Shown here: positions 26,343-34,771 of the stretch, in pieces
Layout: each line of letters begins with the position of its first letter
How positions within the stretch are numbered: the first letter of the stretch is position 1
Assembly (NCBI GenBank): GCA_039666455.1
Contig: JAVSLW010000041.1
Location: 1-40,621, forward strand
DNA: 40,621 nucleotides
Reading direction: 5' to 3'
Origin: Methanobacterium sp.
GTDB lineage: Archaea; Methanobacteriota; Methanobacteria; Methanobacteriales; Methanobacteriaceae
Notes under the pieces: model-generated
What the model saw: the letters and a program-made list of their open reading frames with translations, nothing else
The model's database searches: none
What the model was told of the DNA's origin: nothing
Translations under genes and position numbers: made by a program

Positions 26343-26926
26343 TATCGCACCTTATTTAACTTAAAAAAATGGTATTTGAAATAATCTTTATTAAGAAACA
26401 TCTTTTGATTAAATCCTAATTTAAGTCTTTTTATCTATTTAATAGTTTCTAATTAAATTTATGTATTATCTGGGATTGCAAAAAAAATTGTAGAAACCAT
26501 TAATCAGTTATAAACGCAGTTTTAAACAAATTACTGAATCAGGTAAAAATCATGTTTGCAACTAACCTGTTTATTTAGCATGTCTTTTACAGAATAAATA
26601 GATAAAGATAAAAAGATATAATTAAAAAGACAGGTCACACTCAAAGATCATGTATCTGCTCTAAAATCCAGCTCCAAATGATAAATGTGATTAACATGAA
26701 GATCACTGAAGACTCCCCATAATAAAAAAAGCCTTTAGAGAAAAAATTATTAGAACGAAGATGAAAGAAATCGAAAAAGCGTTGGATTGGTAGAAAGGCA
26801 TCTGCCTCCTGTTTTTGGGGAATTTGTAAATATGGGGCTTGTAAAAGATGGAATCTATAAGAACTTGCAGCAGTTTATAATGGATGCATCACATCGTAGT
26901 TGTATGCAATTCTCATTTTGCAGCAA
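26343..26926. other. Gene-free stretch with a possible decayed fragment
   Basis: Mostly AT-rich with no convincing gene. Near its right end a plus-strand frame, open from 26754 to a TAA at 26928-26930, encodes residues such as LVERHLPPVFGEFVNMGLV and GIYKNLQQFIMDA. It looks protein-like but lacks a good start and converges on the toxin gene, overlapping its stop. I cannot assign it; it may be the tail of a lost gene. Confidence 0.35.
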
Positions 26927-27304
26927 TTAAATTTTTAACGCCAACGTTTCAATCTCTTTTAGAACCTCAATGAACTCTTTCTCCTTTGATTCTTCGATCT
27001 CTCCAGGAAGATGTTTATGATGAGGAAAGGTCGAAATATTAGGGTGATTATGGTGAGGTGCATTATCATATCTGAAAATTATTCTGCCATTTTTATCCAT
27101 CAAATTGAACCTGTATTTTGGTCTTTCTTTCCCAATGCATACATATTCCATGAATTCAAGTACATATCCATTTATGAAAAGCAGTTTGCCTCGTATCATG
27201 CCCTCGTCGCTGCTGAATTCTTTGTAATCGATTTTTTTCTCTGCAATGATCTTCGTTTCCACTATTTTCTGTTCAACTTCCTTAAAGTAATCAGAGATAA
27301 TCAA
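26927..27304 (-). CDS. TumE-type toxin (DUF6516 family)
   Basis: The 125-residue protein resembles the DUF6516 / TumE family of toxin-antitoxin systems. Features are an N-terminal helix, GKLLFINGYVLEFMEYV, RPKYRFNLMDKNGRIIFRYDNAPHH and the His-rich ISTFPHHKHLPG typical of the family, then a Glu/Lys-rich C-terminal helix. The mode of toxicity is not established to my knowledge. The start is TTG, overlapping the stop of the upstream coiled-coil gene as TTGA, which supports an operon pair. Composition is like the neighbours. Confidence 0.78.
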   Translation of the reverse strand: MIISDYFKEVEQKIVETKIIAEKKIDYKEFSSDEGMIRGKLLFINGYVLEFMEYVCIGKERPKYRFNLMDKNGRIIFRYDNAPHHNHPNISTFPHHKHLPGEIEESKEKEFIEVLKEIETLALKI

Positions 27305-27573
27305 TAGGATAGCACCGCCTTTATTTTGCCTATCTTTTCTTCTATCTTTTTAATACCTCTTAACAGACCCCACCATTCGAAGTAGTTTTGATCATCTCCA
27401 AGTTCGCCCTGTTCAAATTTCTCCATAAATTCCTCCGAGGACATCCCATATTTCTTCTCAAAACCTTTAATTTCTTCCTTTAATAAATTTACCTTTGATT
27501 TCGATAATATAAGTTCTCTCTGGAGCGATTCTTTAACGATTGAAACCTCTTCTTTTGCCAAAGACACTTTCAT
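27301..27573 (-). CDS. Coiled-coil antitoxin-like partner of TumE-type toxin
   Basis: The 90-residue protein is largely helical and charged. It has the segment FEKKYGMSSEEFMEKFEQG followed by DDQNYFEWWGLLRGIKK, a motif set that I associate with small archaeal and cyanobacterial proteins encoded just before DUF6516 toxins. No DNA-binding motif is evident, so neutralisation by direct binding is inferred. I chose the ATG at 27573 because AGGTGAT lies just upstream. It overlaps the toxin start by 4 bases. Confidence 0.7.
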   Translation of the reverse strand: MKVSLAKEEVSIVKESLQRELILSKSKVNLLKEEIKGFEKKYGMSSEEFMEKFEQGELGDDQNYFEWWGLLRGIKKIEEKIGKIKAVLSY

Positions 27574-27720
27574 TCTAATCACCTTTTATTTTCTTCATGC
27601 TATTATCAGTACATGGTAAGTATAGTAGAACTGCAGAGCATATGATATTTATGAGAAATAAAAACACCCTGCACAATAAAATATGGAACACAGATATATT
27701 AAACCCACCGAAAAAAATTC

Positions 27721-27822
27721 CTCAAAATTCGAAGCCACCAAAAACATAGTTTTTGGGCGTCAAAACTTTCAGTTTTGACATTTTTTTGAGGGAGTTTTTG
27801 GGCAGAGAAACGAATGTTTCTC
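27721..27822 (+). repeat. Mini-hairpin array (copy D)
   Basis: CCAAAAAC-ATA-GTTTTTGG (27738-27756) and GTCAAAAC-TTTCA-GTTTTGAC (27759-27779) are enclosed by CTCAAAA (27721-27727) pairing with TTTTGAG (27784-27790). Then comes GAGAAAC-GAAT-GTTTCTC (27805-27822). The arrangement of two hairpins inside an outer stem is like that at 3057-3117. The array replaces the expected N-terminus of the hepT-like remnant that follows. Confidence 0.75.
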
Positions 27823-27834
27823 ATGCATCAAAAA

Positions 27835-28079
27835 GCTTTTTAAGCCATATTTACAAATCATTTTACGAACTACTGAGAATGGAATTTGCAATCCAAAATG
27901 TTTTCGATATATGCGCCATAATAAATGCTGACCTTGAACTTGGAATCCCTGCAGATGATAAAGAGATATTAGATAATCTGGTTGAAAACAAAGTTTTAAG
28001 CAACGAAATGAAAGAAAAGCTAAAGCTAATGAAAGGCTTTAGAAATATACTTGTGTCTTTAAAAAAGCACACCCCTTAA
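27835..28079 (+). pseudogene. Truncated hepT-like HEPN (DUF86) gene
   Basis: Residues such as MEFAIQNVFDICAIINADLELGIP, then EILDNLVENKVLSNEMKEKLKLMKGFRNILV, match the core of HepT, the HEPN RNase toxin of HepT/MNT systems. The frame ends at once after GFRNILV with SLKKHTP, so the catalytic RX4-6H histidine (normally in LVHRY) is missing. The N-terminal helix is replaced by codons running through the mini-hairpin array. The MNT nucleotidyltransferase partner is absent. I read it as a dead remnant, broken at both ends. Confidence 0.72.
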
Positions 28080-28259
28080 ACTGAAAGCTGTATTTTACTA
28101 CAGGAGATGGGCAAAAAATGATAATTCCACATGATTAATAATTATTATTTAAAAAGCCGGTTTTTAAAGGGATATCATAAATTATTTATACCAGATAAAA
28201 AAAAATAAGTAATATCAGATTTTTTGAAAATCATATTAATTTAAAATATGGAGAGAGAC

Positions 28260-29210
28260 ATGACTGAAATAACTGTTATATTACCAGCATATAATGAAGA
28301 AGTTTCAATAGGCAGTATGATAATCGGTGCTAAAAAGCATGCAGATAATGTAATTGTCATTGATGACGGTAGCGCAGATAATACTGCAGAAATAGCCCGA
28401 CTTGCAGGTGCTGAAGTGATAAAACACTCTTCCAATCAGGGAAAGGGCGCTGCACTTAAAACCGGTTTTAAAGCTGTTGGAGATACAGATATAATAGTAA
28501 CCATGGACTCTGATGGGCAGCACAATCCTGGAGATATAAAGAAACTGGTTTCACCCATAGAAAACGGTGAAGCTGATCTTGTAAACGGCAGCAGGTACTT
28601 AAACGGAAAAAAGAGTGATACTCCATCCTATAGAAGAATTGGTCAGACAGTGCTGGATAAGGCCACCAATATTGGAAGTGGATTAGATATCACCGACAGT
28701 CAAAGCGGATTTAGAGCGTTTGCAGCCCATACCATACCCGCATTCACATTTTATTCTTCTAATTTTGGTATTGAAAGCGAAATGCTGATGGATGCGGCAA
28801 ATGCAGGGCTGCGCATAAAAGAGGTTGAAATTGGAGTACGCTACGATGTTGATAGTTCCACTAAAGGTCCTGTAAGCCATGGATTAGAAGTTTTAATGAA
28901 AATAATAAATGAAATTGAATTTAAAAGGCCTTTATATTACTTCACGTTACCTGGAATTATAATAATCGTCACTGGACTGGTTTTAGGACTCAACTTCTTT
29001 GGAGAGTATCTGGCAAGGACAACCACAAGCATTGCACCCACAATTCTTGCAATTCTCCTAACCTGCTGCGGCGGATTTCTGGCGCTTACTGGAATAATTT
29101 TAGATTCAATATCCCGTATGTTTTTCAGATTAACCCAAAAATATCCTGATGGTTTAAAAGAGACAGGCTTCAGTGTGCATTTAAATAGAAGCAGAAAATC
29201 AGGAAAATAA
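28260..29210 (+). CDS. Family 2 glycosyltransferase with C-terminal membrane anchor
   Basis: The 316-residue GT2 (GT-A fold) enzyme is of the dolichyl-/polyprenyl-phosphate sugar transferase type. Motifs are VILPAYNEE, VIDDGSADNT (DDGS 35-38), QGKGAALKTG, and DSD at 83-85 in TMDSDGQHNP, followed by VNGSRYLNG and SQSGFRAF. Two membrane segments (about 223-245 and 260-285) anchor it. It probably charges a lipid carrier with a hexose for protein or surface glycosylation. I chose the inner ATG because GGAGAGAG precedes it; an ATG four codons upstream lacks a site. A TATA-like ATTTATACC sits near 28180. Confidence 0.9.
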   Translation: MTEITVILPAYNEEVSIGSMIIGAKKHADNVIVIDDGSADNTAEIARLAGAEVIKHSSNQGKGAALKTGFKAVGDTDIIVTMDSDGQHNPGDIKKLVSPIENGEADLVNGSRYLNGKKSDTPSYRRIGQTVLDKATNIGSGLDITDSQSGFRAFAAHTIPAFTFYSSNFGIESEMLMDAANAGLRIKEVEIGVRYDVDSSTKGPVSHGLEVLMKIINEIEFKRPLYYFTLPGIIIIVTGLVLGLNFFGEYLARTTTSIAPTILAILLTCCGGFLALTGIILDSISRMFFRLTQKYPDGLKETGFSVHLNRSRKSGK

Positions 29211-29258
29211 TTTATTTTAAGTATATCTGTGTTCAATATATCAGCATACATGGTGCTG

Positions 29259-29268
29259 TTTTTTTTTT
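29259..29268 (+). terminator. T-run terminator after the glycosyltransferase
   Basis: A run of ten T follows the glycosyltransferase stop by about 50 bases, the type of U-rich signal that ends archaeal transcripts. Confidence 0.45.
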
Positions 29269-29275
29269 CATTAAA

Positions 29276-29328
29276 ATCTTAAAACCCATCTTTAATCACC
29301 CGAAATCTATATTTAGAGGTTTTAAGAT
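29276..29328. repeat. 11-bp inverted repeat upstream of DUF166 gene
   Basis: ATCTTAAAACC (29276-29286) is the exact reverse complement of GGTTTTAAGAT (29318-29328), separated by 31 bases. It lies 66-118 bases before the DUF166 start. It may be a regulatory site or RNA stem. Confidence 0.5.
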
Positions 29329-29393
29329 AATAAGTTAAAAAATACTGGTAAATAAGTAATTATATTAAATTTCTGGTTACAAAGGATTATAAA

Positions 29394-30302
29394 ATGCTAC
29401 GCATGTACATATTAACTTCAGGAAAATATGGTTCAAGAATCATAAATAACATTGCCCGGATGGGCCTGGCATCAGGAATTGTTGGAATTCATGAAGTTCC
29501 AGATAACTTACCGGAATTTATAGACAATGTGGAAGAATTCGTCCCTGAAAACCTTAAAGAAGCTGATTTAATTCTTTCACTTGGATTATACGGTGATATA
29601 AATATGATAATACCCATTGTAGCCCGTAAAACAGGTGCAAAATCAATTATTGTCCCTGTTCATGACCCTAAACAAATTCCTCCTGGTCTTCAAAAGGAAA
29701 TAGAGGCTGAATCAGGAGATGCAAAAATTGTTTTTCCAAGACCTTTCTGTACACTGGAACCAGTGGGCGATAAATATATAGATGAGTTTGCAGAAACATT
29801 TGGAAAACCTGAACTGGAAATAGAAGCAAATAATCTAATAAGGCGTGTTAAAGTTAAAAGGGGTGCGCCCTGCGGTTCAACATGGTTTGTAGCAGATATG
29901 CTGATAAATATTGCCTCTGAAGACGCAGAGTTTGAAGCTGGAAGACTTTATCATAATTATCCCTGCCTTGCATCCATGAGTGTTGACCCTCTAATTGGCG
30001 ATACATTAATGCACATTGCAGGCTATAAAATAAAGGAAGCTTTAAAAAAAGAGCTGGGTATAGCTGCAAGGTCTGCTGTTGTGGATGAAGATATCTGCAG
30101 GGGTGGTGATGACTGTAATTATATATGCCAAGATGTATGCCCAACTTTAAAAACAGGTGATTTTTCGGCGGAAACCATTATAATTAAAGAAAATGGCCGG
30201 GTGGAAATAGACCCAAGGTACTGCGGGTACTGCGGGATCTGCGTCCAGAAATGTCCCTTTAAAGCCATTAAAATCGAGGGAAACATCAAAATAAAAAAGT
30301 GA
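29394..30302 (+). CDS. DUF166 protein with C-terminal two-cluster ferredoxin domain
   Basis: The 302-residue protein has an N-terminal DUF166 domain (about 1-215, with LTSGKYGSRIINNI, VPVHDPKQIPPG, CTLEP and RGAPCGSTWFVA) and a ferredoxin-like tail. The tail carries a cysteine set CRGGDDCNYICQDVCP and a standard [4Fe-4S] motif CGYCGICVQKCP. The function is unknown; older thymidylate synthase labels are not supported by anything visible here. An electron-transfer enzyme is inferred. AAAGGA sits 8 bases before the ATG. Its stop overlaps or abuts the start of the cobalt-precorrin methyltransferase, suggesting cotranscription. Confidence 0.85.
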   Translation: MLRMYILTSGKYGSRIINNIARMGLASGIVGIHEVPDNLPEFIDNVEEFVPENLKEADLILSLGLYGDINMIIPIVARKTGAKSIIVPVHDPKQIPPGLQKEIEAESGDAKIVFPRPFCTLEPVGDKYIDEFAETFGKPELEIEANNLIRRVKVKRGAPCGSTWFVADMLINIASEDAEFEAGRLYHNYPCLASMSVDPLIGDTLMHIAGYKIKEALKKELGIAARSAVVDEDICRGGDDCNYICQDVCPTLKTGDFSAETIIIKENGRVEIDPRYCGYCGICVQKCPFKAIKIEGNIKIKK

Positions 30303-30307
30303 ATAAA

Positions 30308-31063
30308 ATGAAAGGAAAAGTAGTTTTTATTGGTGCAGGGCCTGGAGACCCTGAACTTTTAACAATAAAGGGTAAAAATACACTTCAAAGATCAGATATC
30401 ATTATTTATGCAGGGTCGCTTGTAAATAAAGAAGTTTTAGGTTATGCGCCCAGGGATGCTCAAATATACAACAGTGCCACCATGAACCTCCCGGAAATAA
30501 TTGAAGTAATGGAAGAAGGAACAGAGAATGGAAAGACAGTTGCACGAGTTCATACAGGGGATCCTTCAATATACGGCGCCATAGGTGAACAGATTGAAGC
30601 TTTAAGGGAGAAAAAGATATCTTTTGAAATAATTCCAGGTGTAAGCTCTCTTTTTGCAACTGCTGCAGCTCTTGAATCAGAGTTAACCCTCCCTGAGATT
30701 TCACAAACTGTAATAATAACAAGGCCTGAAGGAAGAACACCTAAACCATCAAAAGAATCAGTAAAAAATCTGGCAAAGCATGAAGCTACAATGTGCATCT
30801 TTTTAGGCATCCAGATGATTGAAAAAGTTGTTGAAGACCTTCTAAGTCATTACTCACCAGACACTCCTGTTGCAGTGGTAAAAAAAGCTTCCTGGAAAGA
30901 CCAGAAGATAATCAGGGGGACTTTAGAAGATATTGCAATTAAAGTGAAAGATGCTGGAATTAAAAAAACTGCCATGATTGTGGTAGGTAAAGTGCTTGAT
31001 CCTGGTGATATTACCCCTTCTAAACTTTATGATGCTGAATTTACCCATGAATACAGAAAATGA
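30308..31063 (+). CDS. cbiF: Cobalt-precorrin-4 C11-methyltransferase
   Basis: The 251-residue SAM-dependent methyltransferase (CbiF/CobM) adds the C11 methyl group during anaerobic cobamide synthesis; methanogens need corrinoids for methyl transfer. Motifs are FIGAGPGDPELLTIKG, YAGSLVNKEVL, VHTGDPSIYGA and PGVSS, followed by IITRPEGRTP. A GTG at 30299 overlaps the upstream stop, but I prefer the ATG at 30308 with AGTGA just before. No other cobamide gene is in the window. Confidence 0.94.
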   Translation: MKGKVVFIGAGPGDPELLTIKGKNTLQRSDIIIYAGSLVNKEVLGYAPRDAQIYNSATMNLPEIIEVMEEGTENGKTVARVHTGDPSIYGAIGEQIEALREKKISFEIIPGVSSLFATAAALESELTLPEISQTVIITRPEGRTPKPSKESVKNLAKHEATMCIFLGIQMIEKVVEDLLSHYSPDTPVAVVKKASWKDQKIIRGTLEDIAIKVKDAGIKKTAMIVVGKVLDPGDITPSKLYDAEFTHEYRK

Positions 31064-31084
31064 CCTGAATAATAACTGATTAAA

Positions 31085-32365
31085 ATGGATATAAAAAAAT
31101 GGTGGGCAAAACAGACCAGTACTGATAAAGCAGTTTATGGACTTACTGCTGCCTGTATTTTTGGCCTTTTATTTGTTCTGATTACAGGATTACTGGTCCC
31201 AGATATTACTTTTTTATCATTAGAGAGAAATAGCTTCCAGATTGATGAAAAACCTGCAACCGTAATTATAAAAGGTCAAAGCGAGCCTGATTCTAAAATT
31301 TTTATAAGTTCGTCTGAATTAAACATGGACAGAATTCAGGTTGCTGTAAACAGTAACGGTAGTTTTGAGTACAATCTGAATGTTCCAGTTGAAGTGGTGG
31401 AGGCAAAAGTTTCTGTTACCTCTAAAGCCCCTAAAAAATATGAAACAGTTCAAAATATTGAAATACAACGTCCTTTAACTTTTCTTTCAATAAAACCTCT
31501 TGATAAGCTTAAATATGGTAATACACAGGTTGAAATTGAAGGGCAAAGCGATGCAGATGCAAACATAACCATAGTTTCCAACATGACCCTTAGAAATAAT
31601 CTTAACCTTGGAAGTTATATTGAAACAGCTCTTGATGACCCTGTAATAGGCAATATAACAATAAAAGCTGATTCAAATGGAAATTTCAAGCAGGAATTTC
31701 AGGTGCCTTCAAATTCTACATTTGCATTTTTTAATATTACAGCCAAATCTCCAGGTAAAAGGGGATCAGTACAGTATCAAAATATCACCAGGGATTTTGA
31801 AGTATTTCCTCCAGTATACACCATTTTTGATACTGGTGAAGATTTAAATAACAGCAAAATGGAGAATTACTCTGGAAAATATTTTTCATTGAGTTACCCT
31901 AATCTCTGGCAGAAAAGATCCTATAAGGATGCAGGTAAAGATGCCAGGCTTTATCTGGTTTATGGAAACAGTGTTGAAGCTATTGTCTGGTATGGGAAAA
32001 TTGGCAAAGAATTTGGAAGCTCTCAAAAATCTTCGATTTCGAATGCGCAAAACGTTAGTTTTGCAAGTTCCATTGAAGATTATAAAGAAACTCAGGATAA
32101 ATATTTACGTTCATGGTGGGGGGCTACCGAACTTTTCAAGCAGACAATTAGTTACAGGGATGTGAAGGGAATTAGGGTAATATATAAATGCCAGCAAAAC
32201 CCTGTATTTTCCAACGACATTCCTGCCCCATTTTATATTGACAGAACAACACTTACAAAGAATGATGTGGATGTTTTTGAACTGCAGTTGATGGTTGAGG
32301 GAAATTACTATGAAAAAAATGATTATTTAATTGAAAAGACAGTTCAAAGCTTTAATCTAATGTGA
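31085..32365 (+). CDS. Membrane-anchored extracellular protein with Ig-like repeats and PsbP-like tail
   Basis: The 426-residue protein has one N-terminal membrane helix (about 18-39). Two beta-rich repeats follow (about 45-130 and 133-240, each with a GQSEPDSKIFI or GQSDADANITI motif), resembling bacterial Ig-like domains. The C-terminal domain from about 260 has YFSLSYPNLWQKR, as in PsbP-like lipid-anchored proteins. The bulk should be outside the cell. Residues 311-329 are encoded by a mini-hairpin element inserted in frame. Function unknown. It follows cbiF by 21 bases. Confidence 0.75.
   Translation: MDIKKWWAKQTSTDKAVYGLTAACIFGLLFVLITGLLVPDITFLSLERNSFQIDEKPATVIIKGQSEPDSKIFISSSELNMDRIQVAVNSNGSFEYNLNVPVEVVEAKVSVTSKAPKKYETVQNIEIQRPLTFLSIKPLDKLKYGNTQVEIEGQSDADANITIVSNMTLRNNLNLGSYIETALDDPVIGNITIKADSNGNFKQEFQVPSNSTFAFFNITAKSPGKRGSVQYQNITRDFEVFPPVYTIFDTGEDLNNSKMENYSGKYFSLSYPNLWQKRSYKDAGKDARLYLVYGNSVEAIVWYGKIGKEFGSSQKSSISNAQNVSFASSIEDYKETQDKYLRSWWGATELFKQTISYRDVKGIRVIYKCQQNPVFSNDIPAPFYIDRTTLTKNDVDVFELQLMVEGNYYEKNDYLIEKTVQSFNLM
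32015..32071 (+). repeat. Mini-hairpin element inside a protein gene (copy E)
   Basis: AAATC-TTC-GATTT (32027-32039) and GCAAAAC-GTTA-GTTTTGC (32047-32064) are flanked by GGAA (32015-32018) pairing with TTCC (32068-32071). The element is exactly 57 bases, starts on a codon boundary and encodes a Ser/Asn/Gln-rich stretch of 19 residues. Two hairpins inside an outer GGAA/TTCC stem is the same plan as at 3057-3117. Confidence 0.7.
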
Positions 32366-32497
32366 AAAGAATTCATTTCCAGTTCAAAAATGAAGCTCAT
32401 AGATCCCTTCACTATGTGGACAAAAACATGTTTTTACAATTTTTTGATAAATCACTAAACCTGATAGATAAAAACAAAAATAATTAATAATGAAGAC

Positions 32498-32505
32498 TTT
32501 ATATA
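32498..32505 (+). promoter_or_regulatory. TATA box upstream of S26 peptidase-like gene
   Basis: TTTATATA is a near-consensus methanogen TATA box; a start near 32530 would leave a leader of about 110 bases. The rest of the gap 32366-32638 is AT-rich, with a 14-base palindrome AAAAACATGTTTTT at 32422-32435. Confidence 0.45.
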
Positions 32506-32638
32506 CATTAAATTACATAAAAAAGAGGATAAAATATTATAATTAACTGGATAGTATGAATAAGAATGAAAAAAACCTTTTTATGATTTTTGATATGAAA
32601 TTATTGATATAAAATTTAATTTAAATTGGATGGTACAG

Positions 32639-33337
32639 ATGAGTATAAAAACAGTAATAATATTGATTGGTGCAGTAATTATAATAGCTGCTGCAGTTTC
32701 ACTGGCATTTTTTATGCCTCAAAGTCATGTGGAAGTAACACCCCTAAACCAAACCTTACAAAGCGAAACAGAGCCAAATGTGGTTAATATAACTGTAAAG
32801 ACTGATGGAAAGAGTACAGGCATTAATGCAACACCTGTTTCCGGATCTGGAAAAATTCCAGATGCAATGATAAAAGAAATGATACATAAAGCAGATGTAG
32901 ATGTTTTAAGTGATAAAAGTACAGTTACAAGCTTAAAAGCTAATATAAATGCCATTGCTCAAAAATATAATTACACTGCCCATGTTACTTTGATTTCGCA
33001 GTTTGGAACTGATAAACTGCCATTTCCAGCTACTGTAAGTGGAACTTCCATGCTTCCAACATTAAAAGACGGTCAAAATGTAATAGGGCTAAAGACAACA
33101 TCATTCAAAGTAGGAGATATAGTTATAGCCCGCCATCCAGAATATGGGCTCATAATCAAACGCGTAGCATCCATCAGTGACGGGAAGGTTCTTTTAAAAA
33201 GTGATAATCGAAATGTGGAAATAATAAACAACGAAAAGATCCTTCCAGGCGGGGTTGTAGAAATTGAAACTACTGAAAAAACTCCGCTTGATACCTGGCA
33301 GCCGAAAAAGAATATAATAGCTGTGGTAAAATCTTAG
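32639..33337 (+). CDS. Signal peptidase I-like protein (S26)
   Basis: The 232-residue protein has an N-terminal membrane helix (about 4-27) and an extracellular domain with the S26 boxes SGTSMLPTLKDGQ (Ser137), VGDIVIARHP and LIIKRVASI (Lys174), suggesting a Ser/Lys dyad as in bacterial type I peptidases rather than the Ser/His of many archaea. A preceding segment of about 100 residues is unusual, so it may be a specialised processing enzyme. I chose the ATG at 32639, with GGATGGT upstream; an ATG three codons earlier is possible. Confidence 0.8.
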   Translation: MSIKTVIILIGAVIIIAAAVSLAFFMPQSHVEVTPLNQTLQSETEPNVVNITVKTDGKSTGINATPVSGSGKIPDAMIKEMIHKADVDVLSDKSTVTSLKANINAIAQKYNYTAHVTLISQFGTDKLPFPATVSGTSMLPTLKDGQNVIGLKTTSFKVGDIVIARHPEYGLIIKRVASISDGKVLLKSDNRNVEIINNEKILPGGVVEIETTEKTPLDTWQPKKNIIAVVKS

Positions 33338-33374
33338 GGCCTCTATTAATCTTTTTAACTAAAAAGGTGGTATA

Positions 33375-33740
33375 ATGGTTTTAAAAGGTTTAGATATGAA
33401 AATAGAGAGTATTGTTTTTGATAAACATACAGGAGATATAGTAATTAGATTCATGCCTCTTAGAATCCCCTTAAAAGATTTAAACATGCTTTCAGATGAT
33501 ACATCTCAAATTTTAGAGCTTAAAAGTGAAGAAATACTTGAAAAATACCTTTCAAGATTTGCTGCTTATTATATTAAGCACATGGCACATGACCCTAAAG
33601 CTATACGTGACCGTGCCAGAGAGTTAGGACTAAGTCCCAAAGAATTTGAAAATCTGGTCTGCAGGAGAGTTAAAGAAATGGGTAACATATCCTCTCTTGA
33701 CATTGAAGATGAGCCTCCAGCACGTGTTGATGGGAAGTGA
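33375..33740 (+). CDS. Conserved-looking hypothetical protein
   Basis: I do not recognise this 121-residue protein. It has a beta-rich start (KIESIVFDKHTGDIVIRFMP), a central helical region and a charged segment DPKAIRDRARELGLSPKEFE that resembles a small helix-turn-helix or oligomerisation helix pair, with one cysteine. It is soluble. AAAGGTGGT sits 4 bases before the ATG. It is 37 bases after the S26-like gene on the same strand. Confidence 0.7.
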   Translation: MVLKGLDMKIESIVFDKHTGDIVIRFMPLRIPLKDLNMLSDDTSQILELKSEEILEKYLSRFAAYYIKHMAHDPKAIRDRARELGLSPKEFENLVCRRVKEMGNISSLDIEDEPPARVDGK

Positions 33741-33868
33741 ACTATTTAGAAACGGTTTAAACATCTTTTAAATCTAAAATAAGCACATTTTAACCCAATT
33801 TATTACCTTGTTGTTTTATGTACGTCTTAGTCTCATTTAAAATCTCTTCCCCATGAATTTCATAAAAT

Positions 33869-34771
33869 CTATAGGGCTATATCCATTAATTTATCTTTTT
33901 TACCCCAAAATATTATTATTAATGTAATTAAAACTGCTAAAACTGTTCCCAGTATATTACTGGCCGGGTCAAGAGGTGCTGAAAATACTGAGGGTAAATC
34001 ACCAAGTCCTGCATCAGGAATGTTAACTATAAGTGAAACATAAATATTATTAGCTATATGTATTCCTGCTGCAGTTTCTATACTGTTTTCGCCCAGAGTT
34101 ATTATTCCAAGCATTAATCCAACAATGAATGTATTAAAAAGTATAAGCAAACTAAATATAAAATTATCACTGTTAAACCAGTGCAAGCTTGCAAATATGA
34201 TTGAAGTAGCTAAAAGAGGAATAACCGGTTTTTTACTTAAAATTCCAAATCCCTGCATTAAATACCCTCTAAAAAATAGCTCCTCAAAGAATGACTGTAC
34301 TGGAAATATGATCAAGCTTAAAATAAGGAGAATTATAAATGATTCGAGTTTGAAAGTGAATTTATATATTCCAGGATCTATAAAAAGAGTGATAATTGTG
34401 AATATGGCTAAAATAGAAACCCACAAAGCTGCTCCTTTAAAAATTCTTCTCCAGTTAATCTTTGATCTGATTGTAATTACAGATATCAGGCTCCTTTTAT
34501 GAATAAAACGCATTGCAATATAGAAAAACAAAAAGCTGAATGTGTAATATATTCCCACTAATACAAGAAGTGTAAATGGGTGATCAAGAATGTTTCCCAT
34601 CCCTTGAAGTCCATCAAGGCCAGACTGTAAAGTTACAATAAGCATGTAAATCATTAAAATTACTGCAGAAATTATTCCAGGAAGTAAAAATGTCAATAAA
34701 ATTGTTATAAGGTACATCCACCCTTTATTTTTACCTGCCTCTGCACTGTATAGAAACGGAATATTCGAAAT
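33869..34771 (-). CDS. CPBP-family intramembrane protease, probable ATT start
   Basis: The 300-residue protein has about eight membrane segments and the CPBP/ABI glutamate-protease motifs EELFFRG, FASLHWF and GIHIANN. The first in-frame ATG is at 34717, but the frame continues upstream with SNIPFLYSAEAGKNKGW, which resembles the conserved N-terminal start of this subfamily. No ATG, GTG, TTG or CTG exists in that extension. The codon 5 bases after GAAGGTG (34777-34783) is ATT at 34769-34771, so initiation at ATT is likely. If not, the protein is 282 residues. Substrate unknown. Confidence 0.82.
   Translation of the reverse strand: MSNIPFLYSAEAGKNKGWMYLITILLTFLLPGIISAVILMIYMLIVTLQSGLDGLQGMGNILDHPFTLLVLVGIYYTFSFLFFYIAMRFIHKRSLISVITIRSKINWRRIFKGAALWVSILAIFTIITLFIDPGIYKFTFKLESFIILLILSLIIFPVQSFFEELFFRGYLMQGFGILSKKPVIPLLATSIIFASLHWFNSDNFIFSLLILFNTFIVGLMLGIITLGENSIETAAGIHIANNIYVSLIVNIPDAGLGDLPSVFSAPLDPASNILGTVLAVLITLIIIFWGKKDKLMDIAL

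Noticed and set aside
27753..27834. The first 27 codons in front of the hepT-like remnant as a genuine N-terminus
   Set aside because: They are encoded by the hairpin array and do not resemble the HepT first helix, so they are more likely chance read-through.
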